Positions 54,745 to 63,453 of a stretch of DNA of 64,000 nucleotides are shown here, in pieces. Under the pieces are notes generated by a model. That model saw nothing but the letters and a program-made list of their open reading frames with translations. It made no database searches and was not told the origin of the DNA. A program made the position numbers and the translations under genes. Source of the stretch: Aquirickettsiella gammari (GTDB lineage: Bacteria > Pseudomonadota > Gammaproteobacteria > Diplorickettsiales > Diplorickettsiaceae); the NCBI GenBank assembly GCA_963701065.1, contig OY969558.1:744001-808000 (forward strand), in the 5' to 3' direction. The first letter of the stretch is position 1. Each line of letters begins with the position of its first letter.

Positions 54745-55857
54745 TTATAAACGCATAGGCATGATAACGTATACGCTAGAATCTTTCTCTTTCGTCTCGA
54801 GTCTTACACTGGCTTCTGTGGACGTTAAGGTCATTTTAACCAGTCCTGGCGGTAAACTGTTTAACACATCCATCAAATAACTAATATTAAAGGCTATGTT
54901 TATATCTTCACCACGATAAGATACATCAAGATGATCTTCTGCTTCTTCTTGCTCAAGATTGTTAGCAAAAATACGTAATAGATTATTTTTTACCTCTAAA
55001 CAAACACTTTTATGTTTGTCATTCGATAAAACACCGACTCGAGAAAGCGACGCTTTGAACAAATCGCGATCAATTTCTAGTACCTTATCGCCACTTTGAG
55101 GAATAACTCGGTTATAATCTGGGAATGTTCCATCAATCAGCTTAGAAGTAAATGTATAGTCTTGCATACAAACCTTTAGCTGATTCTTAGTTAAGAAAAT
55201 AGTTAAATTATCGTCTTCTTCATCACTTAATAAACGAGAAAGTTCATAAATGGCTTTTCTGGGCACTATTATTTGATTACTATCCACTGTTATATTGGCT
55301 TCTTTGACATTAAGTGCTAAACGATGACCATCTGTTGCAACAGCACGTAAGCTCCCTTGACCTAACTCCCATAACATCCCATTTAAATAATAACGTACAT
55401 CTTGCTGTGCCATGGCAAAATTGGTAGATTCTATTAAAGAACGTAAGCGTTTTTGCGATAAAACAAACTCTAATTGCTCAGGTTGATTGTCTAGTGCTTC
55501 ACTAACCGGAAAATCTGCCGCCGGTAAAGTCGATAAATTAAACCGGCTACGACCACATTGAAGATATAATTTTTCACCTTTTTGTTGAAATTTTAACTCG
55601 CTTCCTTCGGGTAAACTCCGACAAATATCCATTAACTTTCTAGCCGGTGCGGTTGTTATACCTGACTCACCTGATTTTTCTAAGGTAACCCGCCCGGTTA
55701 ATTCTACTTCCATATCGGTACCTAATAAAGATAACGCTTTATCACGCAACTGTATTAAAAGATTGGAAAGTATTGGTAACGTTTGGCGACGTTCGATCAC
55801 GGCTGTTACTAATTGTAAAGGCTTTAATAAAATTTCACGATTAATGGTAAATTGCAT
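54745..55857 (-). CDS. dnaN: DNA polymerase III beta sliding clamp
   Basis: Ring-shaped processivity clamp. 370 aa in three similar domains. Conserved marks: start MQFTINREILLKPLQLV, ATDGHRLA near residue 175, and the C-terminal YVIMPMRL. In the dnaA-dnaN-recF operon, 10 bp after dnaA. Confidence 0.98.
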   Translation of the reverse strand: MQFTINREILLKPLQLVTAVIERRQTLPILSNLLIQLRDKALSLLGTDMEVELTGRVTLEKSGESGITTAPARKLMDICRSLPEGSELKFQQKGEKLYLQCGRSRFNLSTLPAADFPVSEALDNQPEQLEFVLSQKRLRSLIESTNFAMAQQDVRYYLNGMLWELGQGSLRAVATDGHRLALNVKEANITVDSNQIIVPRKAIYELSRLLSDEEDDNLTIFLTKNQLKVCMQDYTFTSKLIDGTFPDYNRVIPQSGDKVLEIDRDLFKASLSRVGVLSNDKHKSVCLEVKNNLLRIFANNLEQEEAEDHLDVSYRGEDINIAFNISYLMDVLNSLPPGLVKMTLTSTEASVRLETKEKDSSVYVIMPMRL

Positions 55858-55867
55858 TTTTTATTCC

Positions 55868-57217
55868 TCAACTCGATAAAGTACGCAATAAATTTATAAA
55901 ATCTTCCGCAACGCCGGTATTTGTTTTTTTTAATTCTTGTATTTTTCGGAATGCATGTAACACTGTAGTATGATCTCGCCCACCAAAGGCGCGTCCAAGC
56001 TCAGGTAAACTATGATTGGTTAATTCCTTTGCCAGCGCCATCGCAATTTGACGCGCGCGTGCTAAAGAAGAAGTCCGACGTTTAGAAAGTAAATCCGACA
56101 CTTTAATTTTATAATATTCAGCCACGGTTTTAATAATATTATCTACTGTGACTAATTTATCCTGTAAAGCAAGCACATCTTTTATTGCTTCCCGCACTAA
56201 TTCAAGTGTAATTTGTAATCCGGTAAATTGAGCATAAGCAACTATTCGTTTTAATACTCCTTCGAGTTCCCTTACATTGGAATGAATCCTTTTAGCAATA
56301 AAAAAAGCAACTTCTTGCGGTAAACTTATTTTAGTTTGTTCTGCTTTACTAATTAAAATAGCTACGCGTGTTTCAAGGTCCGGTGGTTCAATAGCGACAG
56401 TAAGTCCCCAACCTAAACGTGATTTTAATCGTTCTTCCACACCTGACATTTCCTTGGGATAGCGATCACACGTTAATACAATTTGTTGCTGACTTTCTAA
56501 TAAGGTATTAAATGTATGAAAAAATTCTTCTTGTGAACGATCTTTTCCGGCAAAAAATTGAATATCATCAATCAACAGTGCATCTAACGAGCGATAATAG
56601 GTTTTAAAATCATTAATGGTATTCGTTTGTAAAGCTCTAATCATATCCGCAACAAAACGTTCAGAATGGAGATAGAGTACCTTGGCATGTGGATTTTTAA
56701 TTAAAATAGCGTTACCAATCGCATGCATTAAGTGCGTCTTACCTAATCCAACACCGCCATAAAGTAATAAAGGATTATAGGCTCCGCCGGGATTTTCTCC
56801 GACTTGAACAGAAGCGGCGCGCGCTAGCTGATTTGATTTACCTTCGACAAAATTAATAAAAGTAAAATGAGAATTTACATGGGTAGCAGAAATCTTGGCA
56901 ACTTTTGCTTTTCCTTTAACCTCTTGGGTATTCCGCAATAGGGGAGATGTTGGCGTTGGATTATGACGGCTTCCTACCCTCAATATAACTTCGGGAGGTG
57001 CTTCGTCCAACTGTGTCAAAATCTGATTGATCTGGGCTAAAAACCGTTCATTTACACAATGTAATACAAATTGATTAGGCGCCCATAATACTAACTGTTC
57101 CTCTTTCTGTTCCGCCTGCAACGGTCGAATCCAAGTATTAAAATCTTGCAGCGAAATATGATCTTGTAATCTATCCAAACATTTTTGCCAAACAAAGCTT
57201 GCTAAAGCAGTTGTCAC
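55868..57217 (-). CDS. dnaA: Chromosomal replication initiator DnaA
   Basis: Binds DnaA boxes and opens oriC. 449 aa. Domain I about 1-75, a short linker, AAA+ domain III with GGVGLGKTHLMHAIGN and sensor blocks, and domain IV with the DNA-binding signature LGRAFGGRDHTTVLHA. The start is GTG with AGAGGA upstream. First gene of dnaA-dnaN-recF. Confidence 0.98.
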   Translation of the reverse strand: MTTALASFVWQKCLDRLQDHISLQDFNTWIRPLQAEQKEEQLVLWAPNQFVLHCVNERFLAQINQILTQLDEAPPEVILRVGSRHNPTPTSPLLRNTQEVKGKAKVAKISATHVNSHFTFINFVEGKSNQLARAASVQVGENPGGAYNPLLLYGGVGLGKTHLMHAIGNAILIKNPHAKVLYLHSERFVADMIRALQTNTINDFKTYYRSLDALLIDDIQFFAGKDRSQEEFFHTFNTLLESQQQIVLTCDRYPKEMSGVEERLKSRLGWGLTVAIEPPDLETRVAILISKAEQTKISLPQEVAFFIAKRIHSNVRELEGVLKRIVAYAQFTGLQITLELVREAIKDVLALQDKLVTVDNIIKTVAEYYKIKVSDLLSKRRTSSLARARQIAMALAKELTNHSLPELGRAFGGRDHTTVLHAFRKIQELKKTNTGVAEDFINLLRTLSS

Positions 57218-57274
57218 AATAATTCCTCTATTACATTAAATAAAAGGTTTAACCGACCTAAGTTCATATCATAA

Positions 57275-57303
57275 TTCTTATCGCTTATCTAGCTTAAGTT
57301 CAA
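57275..57303 (-). promoter_or_regulatory. Putative dnaA promoter
   Basis: Minus strand: -35 TTGAAC (complement 57298-57303), 17-bp spacer, -10 TAAGAA (complement 57275-57280), about 60 bp before the GTG start. Moderate match. Confidence 0.4.
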
Positions 57304-57404
57304 TTAAAAAAAATAGCGGTGATAAGTTTACTAAACTTATTTAAACAAAAAGAGTGTGTAGAGACAAAAACATCCACATTTTTTATTTTTTCAATCAATT
57401 AGGG

Positions 57405-57566
57405 GTTTCGCGAATAATAAATGAAACAGGCCCAGTAGAATAAAGGTCTATAGCCTATCAGACACGCATCAATACTTCCCTGTAGCTATTAATAAACATC
57501 TTGTTCACTAAGGTCTTCTACACCATAAACCTTTATTCCATTATTGCAAAAATTTTATCGCGAAAC
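57405..57566. repeat. Imperfect long inverted repeat in the oriC region
   Basis: GTTTCGCGA (57405-57413) and GAATAAAGGT (57438-57447) recur in reverse as ACCTTTATTC (57529-57538) and TCGCGAAAC (57558-57566). Spacing within the arms differs (24 versus 19 bp), so this is a mirrored pair of protein-site-like motifs and not one continuous hairpin. Confidence 0.65.
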
Positions 57567-58067
57567 TCCTGTCAATTGACTAACAAAACAACTGATGAAG
57601 ATTTGAAATTGTCCTAAAATACAACGCGTTGTATCTGTTAATAATTGACAACAAAGCTGTGTATATAATTTTATAAAAAGCCGATAATTCGCTAACAGTA
57701 AAATTCATCTTGAGTAACCCACAATTATTCCCAACTTATCCCAGGCTAGTTTTATAGCTAACACTATGAAAAAATAGATAAAAATAAGCTTAATAACAGA
57801 GTTAGCCTTCCTTTATCATCACATCTATCTATTTAAAATTATTTATTATAATAATAAGGTGTTAGAACAACTTACTTGAAAATAACTAATGAGTGCTTCT
57901 GGGCATGAAAACCCTGTATATTATCTTAATAGATTTTTTTTAGTCTAAATTAAAGACTTATTAGATGATGGGGGTGAAATTCCTATAGTTAGCAATAAAT
58001 CTACCGCGATAAACTTAAGATAAAATTTGCGCTGTCCGTCAATATAAATATCGTTTCAGCTAATGAA

Positions 58068-58096
58068 TTGACAATCTATATAGGGTCACCTAAGAT
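58068..58096 (+). promoter_or_regulatory. rpmH promoter
   Basis: Perfect -35 TTGACA at 58068-58073, 17-bp spacer, -10 TAAGAT at 58091-58096, about 48 bp before the rpmH ATG. It probably drives rpmH-rnpA-yidD-yidC-mnmE. Confidence 0.6.
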
Positions 58097-58144
58097 ACCT
58101 CATCTTTACACAGGCAGTAGCCCCCAAAAGGCATCACTAAAATT

Positions 58145-58279
58145 ATGAAAAGAACATACCAACCTAGTAATCTTAAACGTAAAAGGACTCATGGTTTTAG
58201 AGCCAGAATGGCTACTAAAAAGGGTCGTTTAATATTAAAACGTCGCCGTGCAAAGGGTCGCTTGCGCTTAACGGCTTAG
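58145..58279 (+). CDS. rpmH: 50S ribosomal protein L34
   Basis: 44 aa, the family's exact size: MKRTYQPSNLKRKRTHGF at the start and LILKRRRAKGRLRLTA at the end, extremely basic. ATG at 58145, stop TAG at 58277-58279. It lies opposite dnaA across oriC and just before rnpA, the standard order. Confidence 0.98.
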   Translation: MKRTYQPSNLKRKRTHGFRARMATKKGRLILKRRRAKGRLRLTA

Positions 58280-58299
58280 TTTTTAGGTTATTTCTTCAT

Positions 58300-58662
58300 T
58301 TGATAAAAACTAAACAGGGCTTTATTAAGGCATTAAGGCTTCGGCGAACAGAGGATTTTCAGTGGACTTTTCGACAAGGAGAGAAACTGAAACAAGGTGG
58401 TCTAGTTACTTACACGAAGCTTAATGGTTTGGGCTACGCTAGATTAGGTTTAGCTATAACCAAAAAAATAGTCCCTGGTGCGGTTTCTAGGAATCAATTT
58501 AAACGTATAATTCGAGAGAGTTTTAGGCTTAATCAACAGGCTTTGTCTGGTTTAGATATTGTAATAGTAATAATAAGTCGGTCTTCCTATAATAACCAAG
58601 TTTTGTTGCGTGATTTAGATAAACAATGGTCAAGGTTAGCAGTTTTTTACAAAAGAGCCTGA
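58300..58662 (+). CDS. rnpA: Ribonuclease P protein component
   Basis: Protein subunit that helps RNase P RNA bind pre-tRNA. 120 aa, basic. LRRTEDFQWTFRQGEK at the N-terminus and the RNA-binding motif RNQFKRIIRESFR are diagnostic. The start appears to be TTG at 58300; no ATG fits the conserved N-terminus. Its 3' end overlaps yidD by 37 bp. Confidence 0.95.
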   Translation: MIKTKQGFIKALRLRRTEDFQWTFRQGEKLKQGGLVTYTKLNGLGYARLGLAITKKIVPGAVSRNQFKRIIRESFRLNQQALSGLDIVIVIISRSSYNNQVLLRDLDKQWSRLAVFYKRA

Positions 58663-58892
58663 TCTTTTTATTGCAGGTTTACCGTTATCTTATTAGCCCT
58701 TTAATAGGGCATAATTGTCGTTTTTATCCAAGCTGTTCACAATATGCTCAAGTAGCGATTCAGCGCTATGGCAGTTGTAAAGGCTTATATATGACAGTTC
58801 GGCGTCTATTATGTTGCCATCCTTGGCATCATGGCGGCTACGATCCTGTCCCATTGCTCCCTACTTCTAAATTACCAACTAAAATGAGTTAA
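58626..58892 (+). CDS. yidD: Membrane protein insertion efficiency factor YidD
   Basis: Small membrane-associated protein that aids YidC-dependent insertion. 88 aa. IGHNCRFYPSCSQYA and CCHPWHHGGYDPVP are the family's cysteine/histidine-rich hallmarks. It overlaps rnpA by 37 bp in another frame, as often seen, and is followed by yidC after 3 bp. Confidence 0.95.
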   Translation: MVKVSSFLQKSLIFLLQVYRYLISPLIGHNCRFYPSCSQYAQVAIQRYGSCKGLYMTVRRLLCCHPWHHGGYDPVPLLPTSKLPTKMS

Positions 58893-58895
58893 CTT

Positions 58896-60542
58896 ATGGA
58901 ACTGGCTCGCGTTTTTTTACTAGGCGCTTTATTTTTAATAGCATTCATGTTATGGAATGCATGGCAGAATGAATATCCACCTAATAGTCAGGAAATTGGC
59001 TCAGTAAATTCAATCGTAAAAGAACAAGCTGTCAATGAAGGATTAAAGTTAGCGCTATCACCACCCGCTAGCGCTGAAAATTCTACGGCTTTAAGTACTA
59101 AAAATGGTCAACAGTCACGTTTTATCCATGTCAAAACCGATGTACTTGATATCTTGATTGATACCTTAGGTGGCGATATTGTCAAAGCTAATCTTTTACA
59201 ATATCCACAGCATCCTAGCGACGCTACTTCTGCACCTTTTCAATTATTGAGTGAAAAACCAGCTAATTATTACGTCGCACAAAGTGGATTGCTGGTCGCT
59301 AATAAACAACAGGTGTTTCAATATCAAAGTTCAAAAACTGACTATAGCTTAGAACCGGAAAAGTCAGTGCTTAGCGTTAATTTAATTTGTAGTACTTGTG
59401 GGAATACATTTGTTCAAAAACAATTCATTTTCAAGCGAAATGATTATTTAGTACCGGTTATTTATCAAATATCGAATCGTTCAGCTTCTGTTTTGCAAGG
59501 ACGTCTTTATACCCAGTTCCAACAAAAAAAATTACTTCAATCACATAGTTTATTTAATATTAGTTCCTATACCGGTGGAGCAATTTCTACTCAGGATAAA
59601 CCCTATCAAAAGGTTAGTTTTGATAAAATAGCCGAGGGAAACCTTTCTTTAGCAACCCAAAATGGTTGGGTCGCCATGCTACAGCATTATTTTTTAAGTG
59701 CTTGGATAGCACCTGTTAATGAAGTGTTTCATTTTTATAGCTACGCGAAAGGTGATATCTATACCCTGGGTATGGTAGGTACTCCTTTTCAGATTCAGCC
59801 CGGTCAGCAATTTACCAGCCAAAGTAAGCTCTACTTAGGCCCGGAAATTATGGACCGTTTAAAGGCGGCTGCACCGCATCTTGATTTAACGGTGGACTAT
59901 GGAATTTTGTGGTTTATTTCAATGGCACTTTTTTGGCTATTGAAGCACATTCATCAATTTGTTGGTAATTGGGGTTGGTCAATCGTTATAGTAACGGTAC
60001 TGATTAAATTAGCTTTTTATCATTTATCGGCTAAAAGTTACCGCTCAATGGCCAGTATGCGTAACTTACAGCCTCGTCTGCAAGCGCTAAAGGAACGTTA
60101 TGGTGATGATAAGCAAAAGTTAACTCAAGCGACTATGGGGCTCTATAAGGCCGAGAAAGTGAATCCTTTGGGTGGTTGCTTACCTATTCTGGTACAGATT
60201 CCTGTCTTTATCGCGCTTTACTGGATGCTTTTAGAAAGCGTTGAATTACGACAAGCGCCTTTCATATTGTGGATTCATGACTTATCAACCAAAGATCCTT
60301 ACTATATTTTACCTATTTTAATGGGTATTACGATGTTTGTTCAGCAGCGTTTAAATCCGCCACCACCGGACCCAACTCAAGCCAAGGTAATGCAATTTTT
60401 GCCCATTTTCTTTACGGCATTATTTTTGAATTTTCCGTCCGGATTGGTTTTATATTGGGTGGTAAATAATACCCTCTCAATTTTACAACAATGGTTTATT
60501 ATGCGTCGCGTGAGCCTCGAATTATCACAAAAAAAGCGTTAA
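58896..60542 (+). CDS. yidC: Membrane protein insertase YidC
   Basis: Inserts and folds inner-membrane proteins, including F0 subunit c. 548 aa. N-terminal anchor helix about 5-20, a large periplasmic beta-domain (about 70-330), then five conserved helices with NWGWSIVIVTVLIKLAFYHL and the hydrophilic-groove arginine in KSYRSMASM. GGCLPILVQIPVFIALY and FPSGLVLYWVVNN are diagnostic. Confidence 0.97.
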   Translation: MELARVFLLGALFLIAFMLWNAWQNEYPPNSQEIGSVNSIVKEQAVNEGLKLALSPPASAENSTALSTKNGQQSRFIHVKTDVLDILIDTLGGDIVKANLLQYPQHPSDATSAPFQLLSEKPANYYVAQSGLLVANKQQVFQYQSSKTDYSLEPEKSVLSVNLICSTCGNTFVQKQFIFKRNDYLVPVIYQISNRSASVLQGRLYTQFQQKKLLQSHSLFNISSYTGGAISTQDKPYQKVSFDKIAEGNLSLATQNGWVAMLQHYFLSAWIAPVNEVFHFYSYAKGDIYTLGMVGTPFQIQPGQQFTSQSKLYLGPEIMDRLKAAAPHLDLTVDYGILWFISMALFWLLKHIHQFVGNWGWSIVIVTVLIKLAFYHLSAKSYRSMASMRNLQPRLQALKERYGDDKQKLTQATMGLYKAEKVNPLGGCLPILVQIPVFIALYWMLLESVELRQAPFILWIHDLSTKDPYYILPILMGITMFVQQRLNPPPPDPTQAKVMQFLPIFFTALFLNFPSGLVLYWVVNNTLSILQQWFIMRRVSLELSQKKR

Positions 60543-60548
60543 AAGTGC

Positions 60549-61940
60549 GTGAATCATTTCGAAACCAAGATAAATCAGGCGATTGATACTATCGCGGCCG
60601 TTGCCACTCCCCATGGGCGCGGAGGGATTGCCGTCATTCGTATTTCAGGTCCGAGTGTTCAAACTATTGGCAAGGATTTACTGGGTCATTTACCTAAGAC
60701 GAGATATGCCGAATATCTTTCATTTTTGGCCGCAGATAGAACAACGATTGATGAAGGTCTTGCTATTTACTTTCAAGCGCCTAATTCTTTTACTGGAGAG
60801 GATGTTTTAGAGTTACAAGGGCATGGCGGCCCAGTAATTGCCAATTGTTTATTACAACGTGTGTTGCAGTTGGGTGCTCGATTGGCTAGACCTGGCGAAT
60901 TTTCAGAACGGGCTTTTTTAAATTCAAAACTTGATCTTGTTCAAGCGGAGGCAATTTCGGATTTAATTGATGCAGAATCAGAGCAAGCTGCGCGAGCAGC
61001 CATTCGTTCATTGCAAGGTGAGTTTTCTAAGCGTATTGATGGGATGAGAGAGGCTTTAATCGCTTTAAGAATGTGTCTAGAAGCCTCTATTGATTTTTCC
61101 GATGAAACGATAGACGTTTTAAAAGATAGCGAGCTTAAAAGGAAATTAAACGCTATTTTGGTCGATATTAGAGAAATAAAAAATTTGGCTAAACAGGGTG
61201 CTTTACTACAAGAAGGGATTAGTCTTGCTATTGTCGGTCCTCCTAATGCAGGAAAATCAAGTCTTTTGAATCGATTAAGTGCTCAAGAATCCGCTATTGT
61301 GACATCACACGCAGGTACTACCCGAGATGTTATTAGAGAAAAAATACAAATTGATGGTTTACCGGTACATATCGTCGACACAGCGGGTTTGAGAATTACT
61401 GAAAATGAAATTGAACAGGAAGGGATAAAAAGAACTTTAGCCGAAATAGTTAAAGCGGATTATGTTTTATGGGTAGTCGATCATACAACGACATCGATAG
61501 GAGATTTAAAATTTTGGCAACAACAGAAAGCTTTTTTAAAAGATATCGTAGTCGATGAACGCCTCATCATTATAAGAAATAAAATTGATCTTAAACAAGA
61601 AAATGCTGATTTAAGTAAAGAAGCTGGTTTTGATGCCATTAAATTATCTGCGAAAACCGGTGAAGGTTTAACATTACTGCGTAGTTATTTAAAAAAGCGT
61701 ATAGCTTACAAGGTCACAACGGAGGGTAATTTTAGTGCTAGACGTAGGCATTTAGAGGCTTTAACTAATACAGAAATCGTACTAGCTCATGGCTTATTAA
61801 AGTTACAAGGGCATCAATTTCCTGAATTAATAGCAGAAGATCTATTAATGGCGCAAAAATATTTAGGCGAAATTACCGGTCAATTTACAACAAATGATCT
61901 ACTAGGGAAAATTTTTTCCAGCTTTTGCATCGGGAAATAA
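60549..61940 (+). CDS. mnmE: tRNA modification GTPase MnmE
   Basis: With MnmG makes cmnm5U34 in tRNA. 463 aa. N-terminal formyl-THF-binding domain, then the G domain inserted in a helical domain: GPPNAGKSSLLN near 224, DTAGLR near 275, NKID near 342. The C-terminal catalytic FCIGK ends the protein. Start GTG, 6 bp after yidC. mnmG, usually next, is absent here. Confidence 0.97.
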   Translation: MNHFETKINQAIDTIAAVATPHGRGGIAVIRISGPSVQTIGKDLLGHLPKTRYAEYLSFLAADRTTIDEGLAIYFQAPNSFTGEDVLELQGHGGPVIANCLLQRVLQLGARLARPGEFSERAFLNSKLDLVQAEAISDLIDAESEQAARAAIRSLQGEFSKRIDGMREALIALRMCLEASIDFSDETIDVLKDSELKRKLNAILVDIREIKNLAKQGALLQEGISLAIVGPPNAGKSSLLNRLSAQESAIVTSHAGTTRDVIREKIQIDGLPVHIVDTAGLRITENEIEQEGIKRTLAEIVKADYVLWVVDHTTTSIGDLKFWQQQKAFLKDIVVDERLIIIRNKIDLKQENADLSKEAGFDAIKLSAKTGEGLTLLRSYLKKRIAYKVTTEGNFSARRRHLEALTNTEIVLAHGLLKLQGHQFPELIAEDLLMAQKYLGEITGQFTTNDLLGKIFSSFCIGK

Positions 61941-61944
61941 GTCA

Positions 61945-62979
61945 TCATAGTTTTATTAATTCATTAATAGTCGTCAAGACAAGATTTGGTTTTAATTGTT
62001 TTAGGCAATTAAAATGAATAAGCGGACAGCTGCGTTCAAAACAGGGGCTACAACTGAGTTTTAAATAAAGTATTTTAGCCTGCTCCGACAAAGGAGGCGT
62101 GAATTCCGGACTACTTGAACCATATAATACGATTAAAGGACGGCGTAAAGCAGCGGCTAAATGCATAAGACCGGAGTCATTACTGATAACCAAGCTAGCC
62201 ATTGCTAAGAGATTTATCGCTTGTAATAGCGAGGTTTTACCGATGAGATTAATACAAGCGTTTCCACTTAACTCTTGTATGCTATGTCCGATAGCCCCAT
62301 CAGATGGCGCGCCCAATAAAAAAACTTGCCAGTCTTCCGTTTTTTTTGCATTGGCTATTTGGGCAAAATAGTCAGCTGGCCAGCGTTTAGCGGGGCCAAA
62401 GGCAGCACCAGGACATAGTATAAGTAGAGGCTTATCTTCAATGACTAGAGATAAATTTTTCAAGCTTGAATTTATGTTTTTGGGATTAACGGTTAGATAA
62501 GGTTTATAGAGTTGCCACTCAATGGATTTATCAGCGATGGTTTTAGCAGCACCTAAAGCAAGGAAGCGCTGTATCATCATAGGATATTTTTTTTTATCTA
62601 AAGCTCTCCAGTCATTGAGTAAACCAAAACGCATTTCACCCAGCCAAGCGGTTCTTAGTGGAATACCTGCTGCTAAAGGAATAATGGCTGATTTCCATGA
62701 ATTTGGCAAAATAATTGCTTGTTGGTAGGCTTTTTTTCGCAATGAGCGCCCAAGTTGCCATCGTTTTTTCAATTGAAATTGGCCATGAGCTATTGGCAGG
62801 TCGAATATTTCATTGATTTCCGGCATAGTCGCGAGTAATTCATGACTCCAGCGAGGGGCTACAATATCAATTATTGTTTCAGCATGCTGCCGTTTTATAT
62901 ATTTAAAGAGGGCTTGGGAAATAACGATATCCCCTATCCAGGCAGGACTAATAATCAGAATTTTTTTAGCTAAGGCCAT
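61945..62979 (-). CDS. waaF: ADP-heptose:LPS heptosyltransferase II
   Basis: Adds the second heptose to the LPS inner core using the ADP-heptose made by hldD/hldE of this window. 344 aa, GT9 family. Typical parts: N-terminal ILIISPAWIGDIVISQALF, CPGAAFGPAKRWP, and SNDSGLMHLAAAL in the nucleotide-sugar site. Converges on mnmE with a 4-bp gap. Confidence 0.93.
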   Translation of the reverse strand: MALAKKILIISPAWIGDIVISQALFKYIKRQHAETIIDIVAPRWSHELLATMPEINEIFDLPIAHGQFQLKKRWQLGRSLRKKAYQQAIILPNSWKSAIIPLAAGIPLRTAWLGEMRFGLLNDWRALDKKKYPMMIQRFLALGAAKTIADKSIEWQLYKPYLTVNPKNINSSLKNLSLVIEDKPLLILCPGAAFGPAKRWPADYFAQIANAKKTEDWQVFLLGAPSDGAIGHSIQELSGNACINLIGKTSLLQAINLLAMASLVISNDSGLMHLAAALRRPLIVLYGSSSPEFTPPLSEQAKILYLKLSCSPCFERSCPLIHFNCLKQLKPNLVLTTINELIKL

Positions 62980-63068
62980 GGTAATTTTATCGACATAAGG
63001 TATTTTTGAGACTATTTATGATAACTAAGGTATTAATTAGCTATTAAATAGGCGAAAATAAGCTTGAT

Positions 63069-63266
63069 TTAGTGATTTTCATCTTTTAAAAAATAATCCG
63101 TGTCACAATAAGGACAAGTAATCCGGCCTACTTGGGTAATAGGCAGATAAACTCTAGGATGAGAATCCCATAAAGAGCTCTTTTTTAAAGGACAGCATAG
63201 AGGTAGATCTTGTCGAGTAATTTCATAATAATGCTTGGTATTGCTGCGAGTTAGTGGTATAGACAT
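63069..63266 (-). CDS. CHCC zinc-finger domain protein
   Basis: 65 aa resembling the zf-CHCC (PF10276) family related to the NDUFS6 subunit tail. Ligands are one of C24/C25, H36 in SHPRVYLP, and C51-x2-C54 in CPYCDTDY. Widespread small protein in proteobacteria, function not settled; often lies near LPS or aminotransferase genes. 89 bp upstream of waaF in transcript order. Confidence 0.85.
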   Translation of the reverse strand: MSIPLTRSNTKHYYEITRQDLPLCCPLKKSSLWDSHPRVYLPITQVGRITCPYCDTDYFLKDENH

Positions 63267-63453
63267 AGATAAAACCTTAAGATTATTCCATTATTATTCT
63301 GCCAGTTCCATGTTAGACTGTATAGGGATTTATCTTTTTTAATTATTTGGCATGAGGTCTGTTTATTTTAGATAAAAAGGGAATAGTTTATACCTATTTT
63401 GTTAATATAACTTAAATTGGTGTGTGTGAAGAAAATTTAGCGGGAATTGAAAA

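Larger units (their letters stand above)
57218..58144. other. Putative origin of replication (oriC) between dnaA and rpmH
   Basis: 927 bp of AT-rich non-coding DNA in the classical dnaA-rpmH position. Imperfect DnaA-box-like 9-mers: TGTGTATAT at 57658-57666 (reverse box), TTATTCCCA at 57725-57733, CTTTACACA at 58104-58112 (each one mismatch from TTWTNCACA). No perfect box was found by eye. An inverted pair of GTTTCGCGA and GAATAAAGGT motifs (57405-57566) is the most structured element. The dnaA and rpmH promoters lie at its two ends. Confidence 0.6.
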
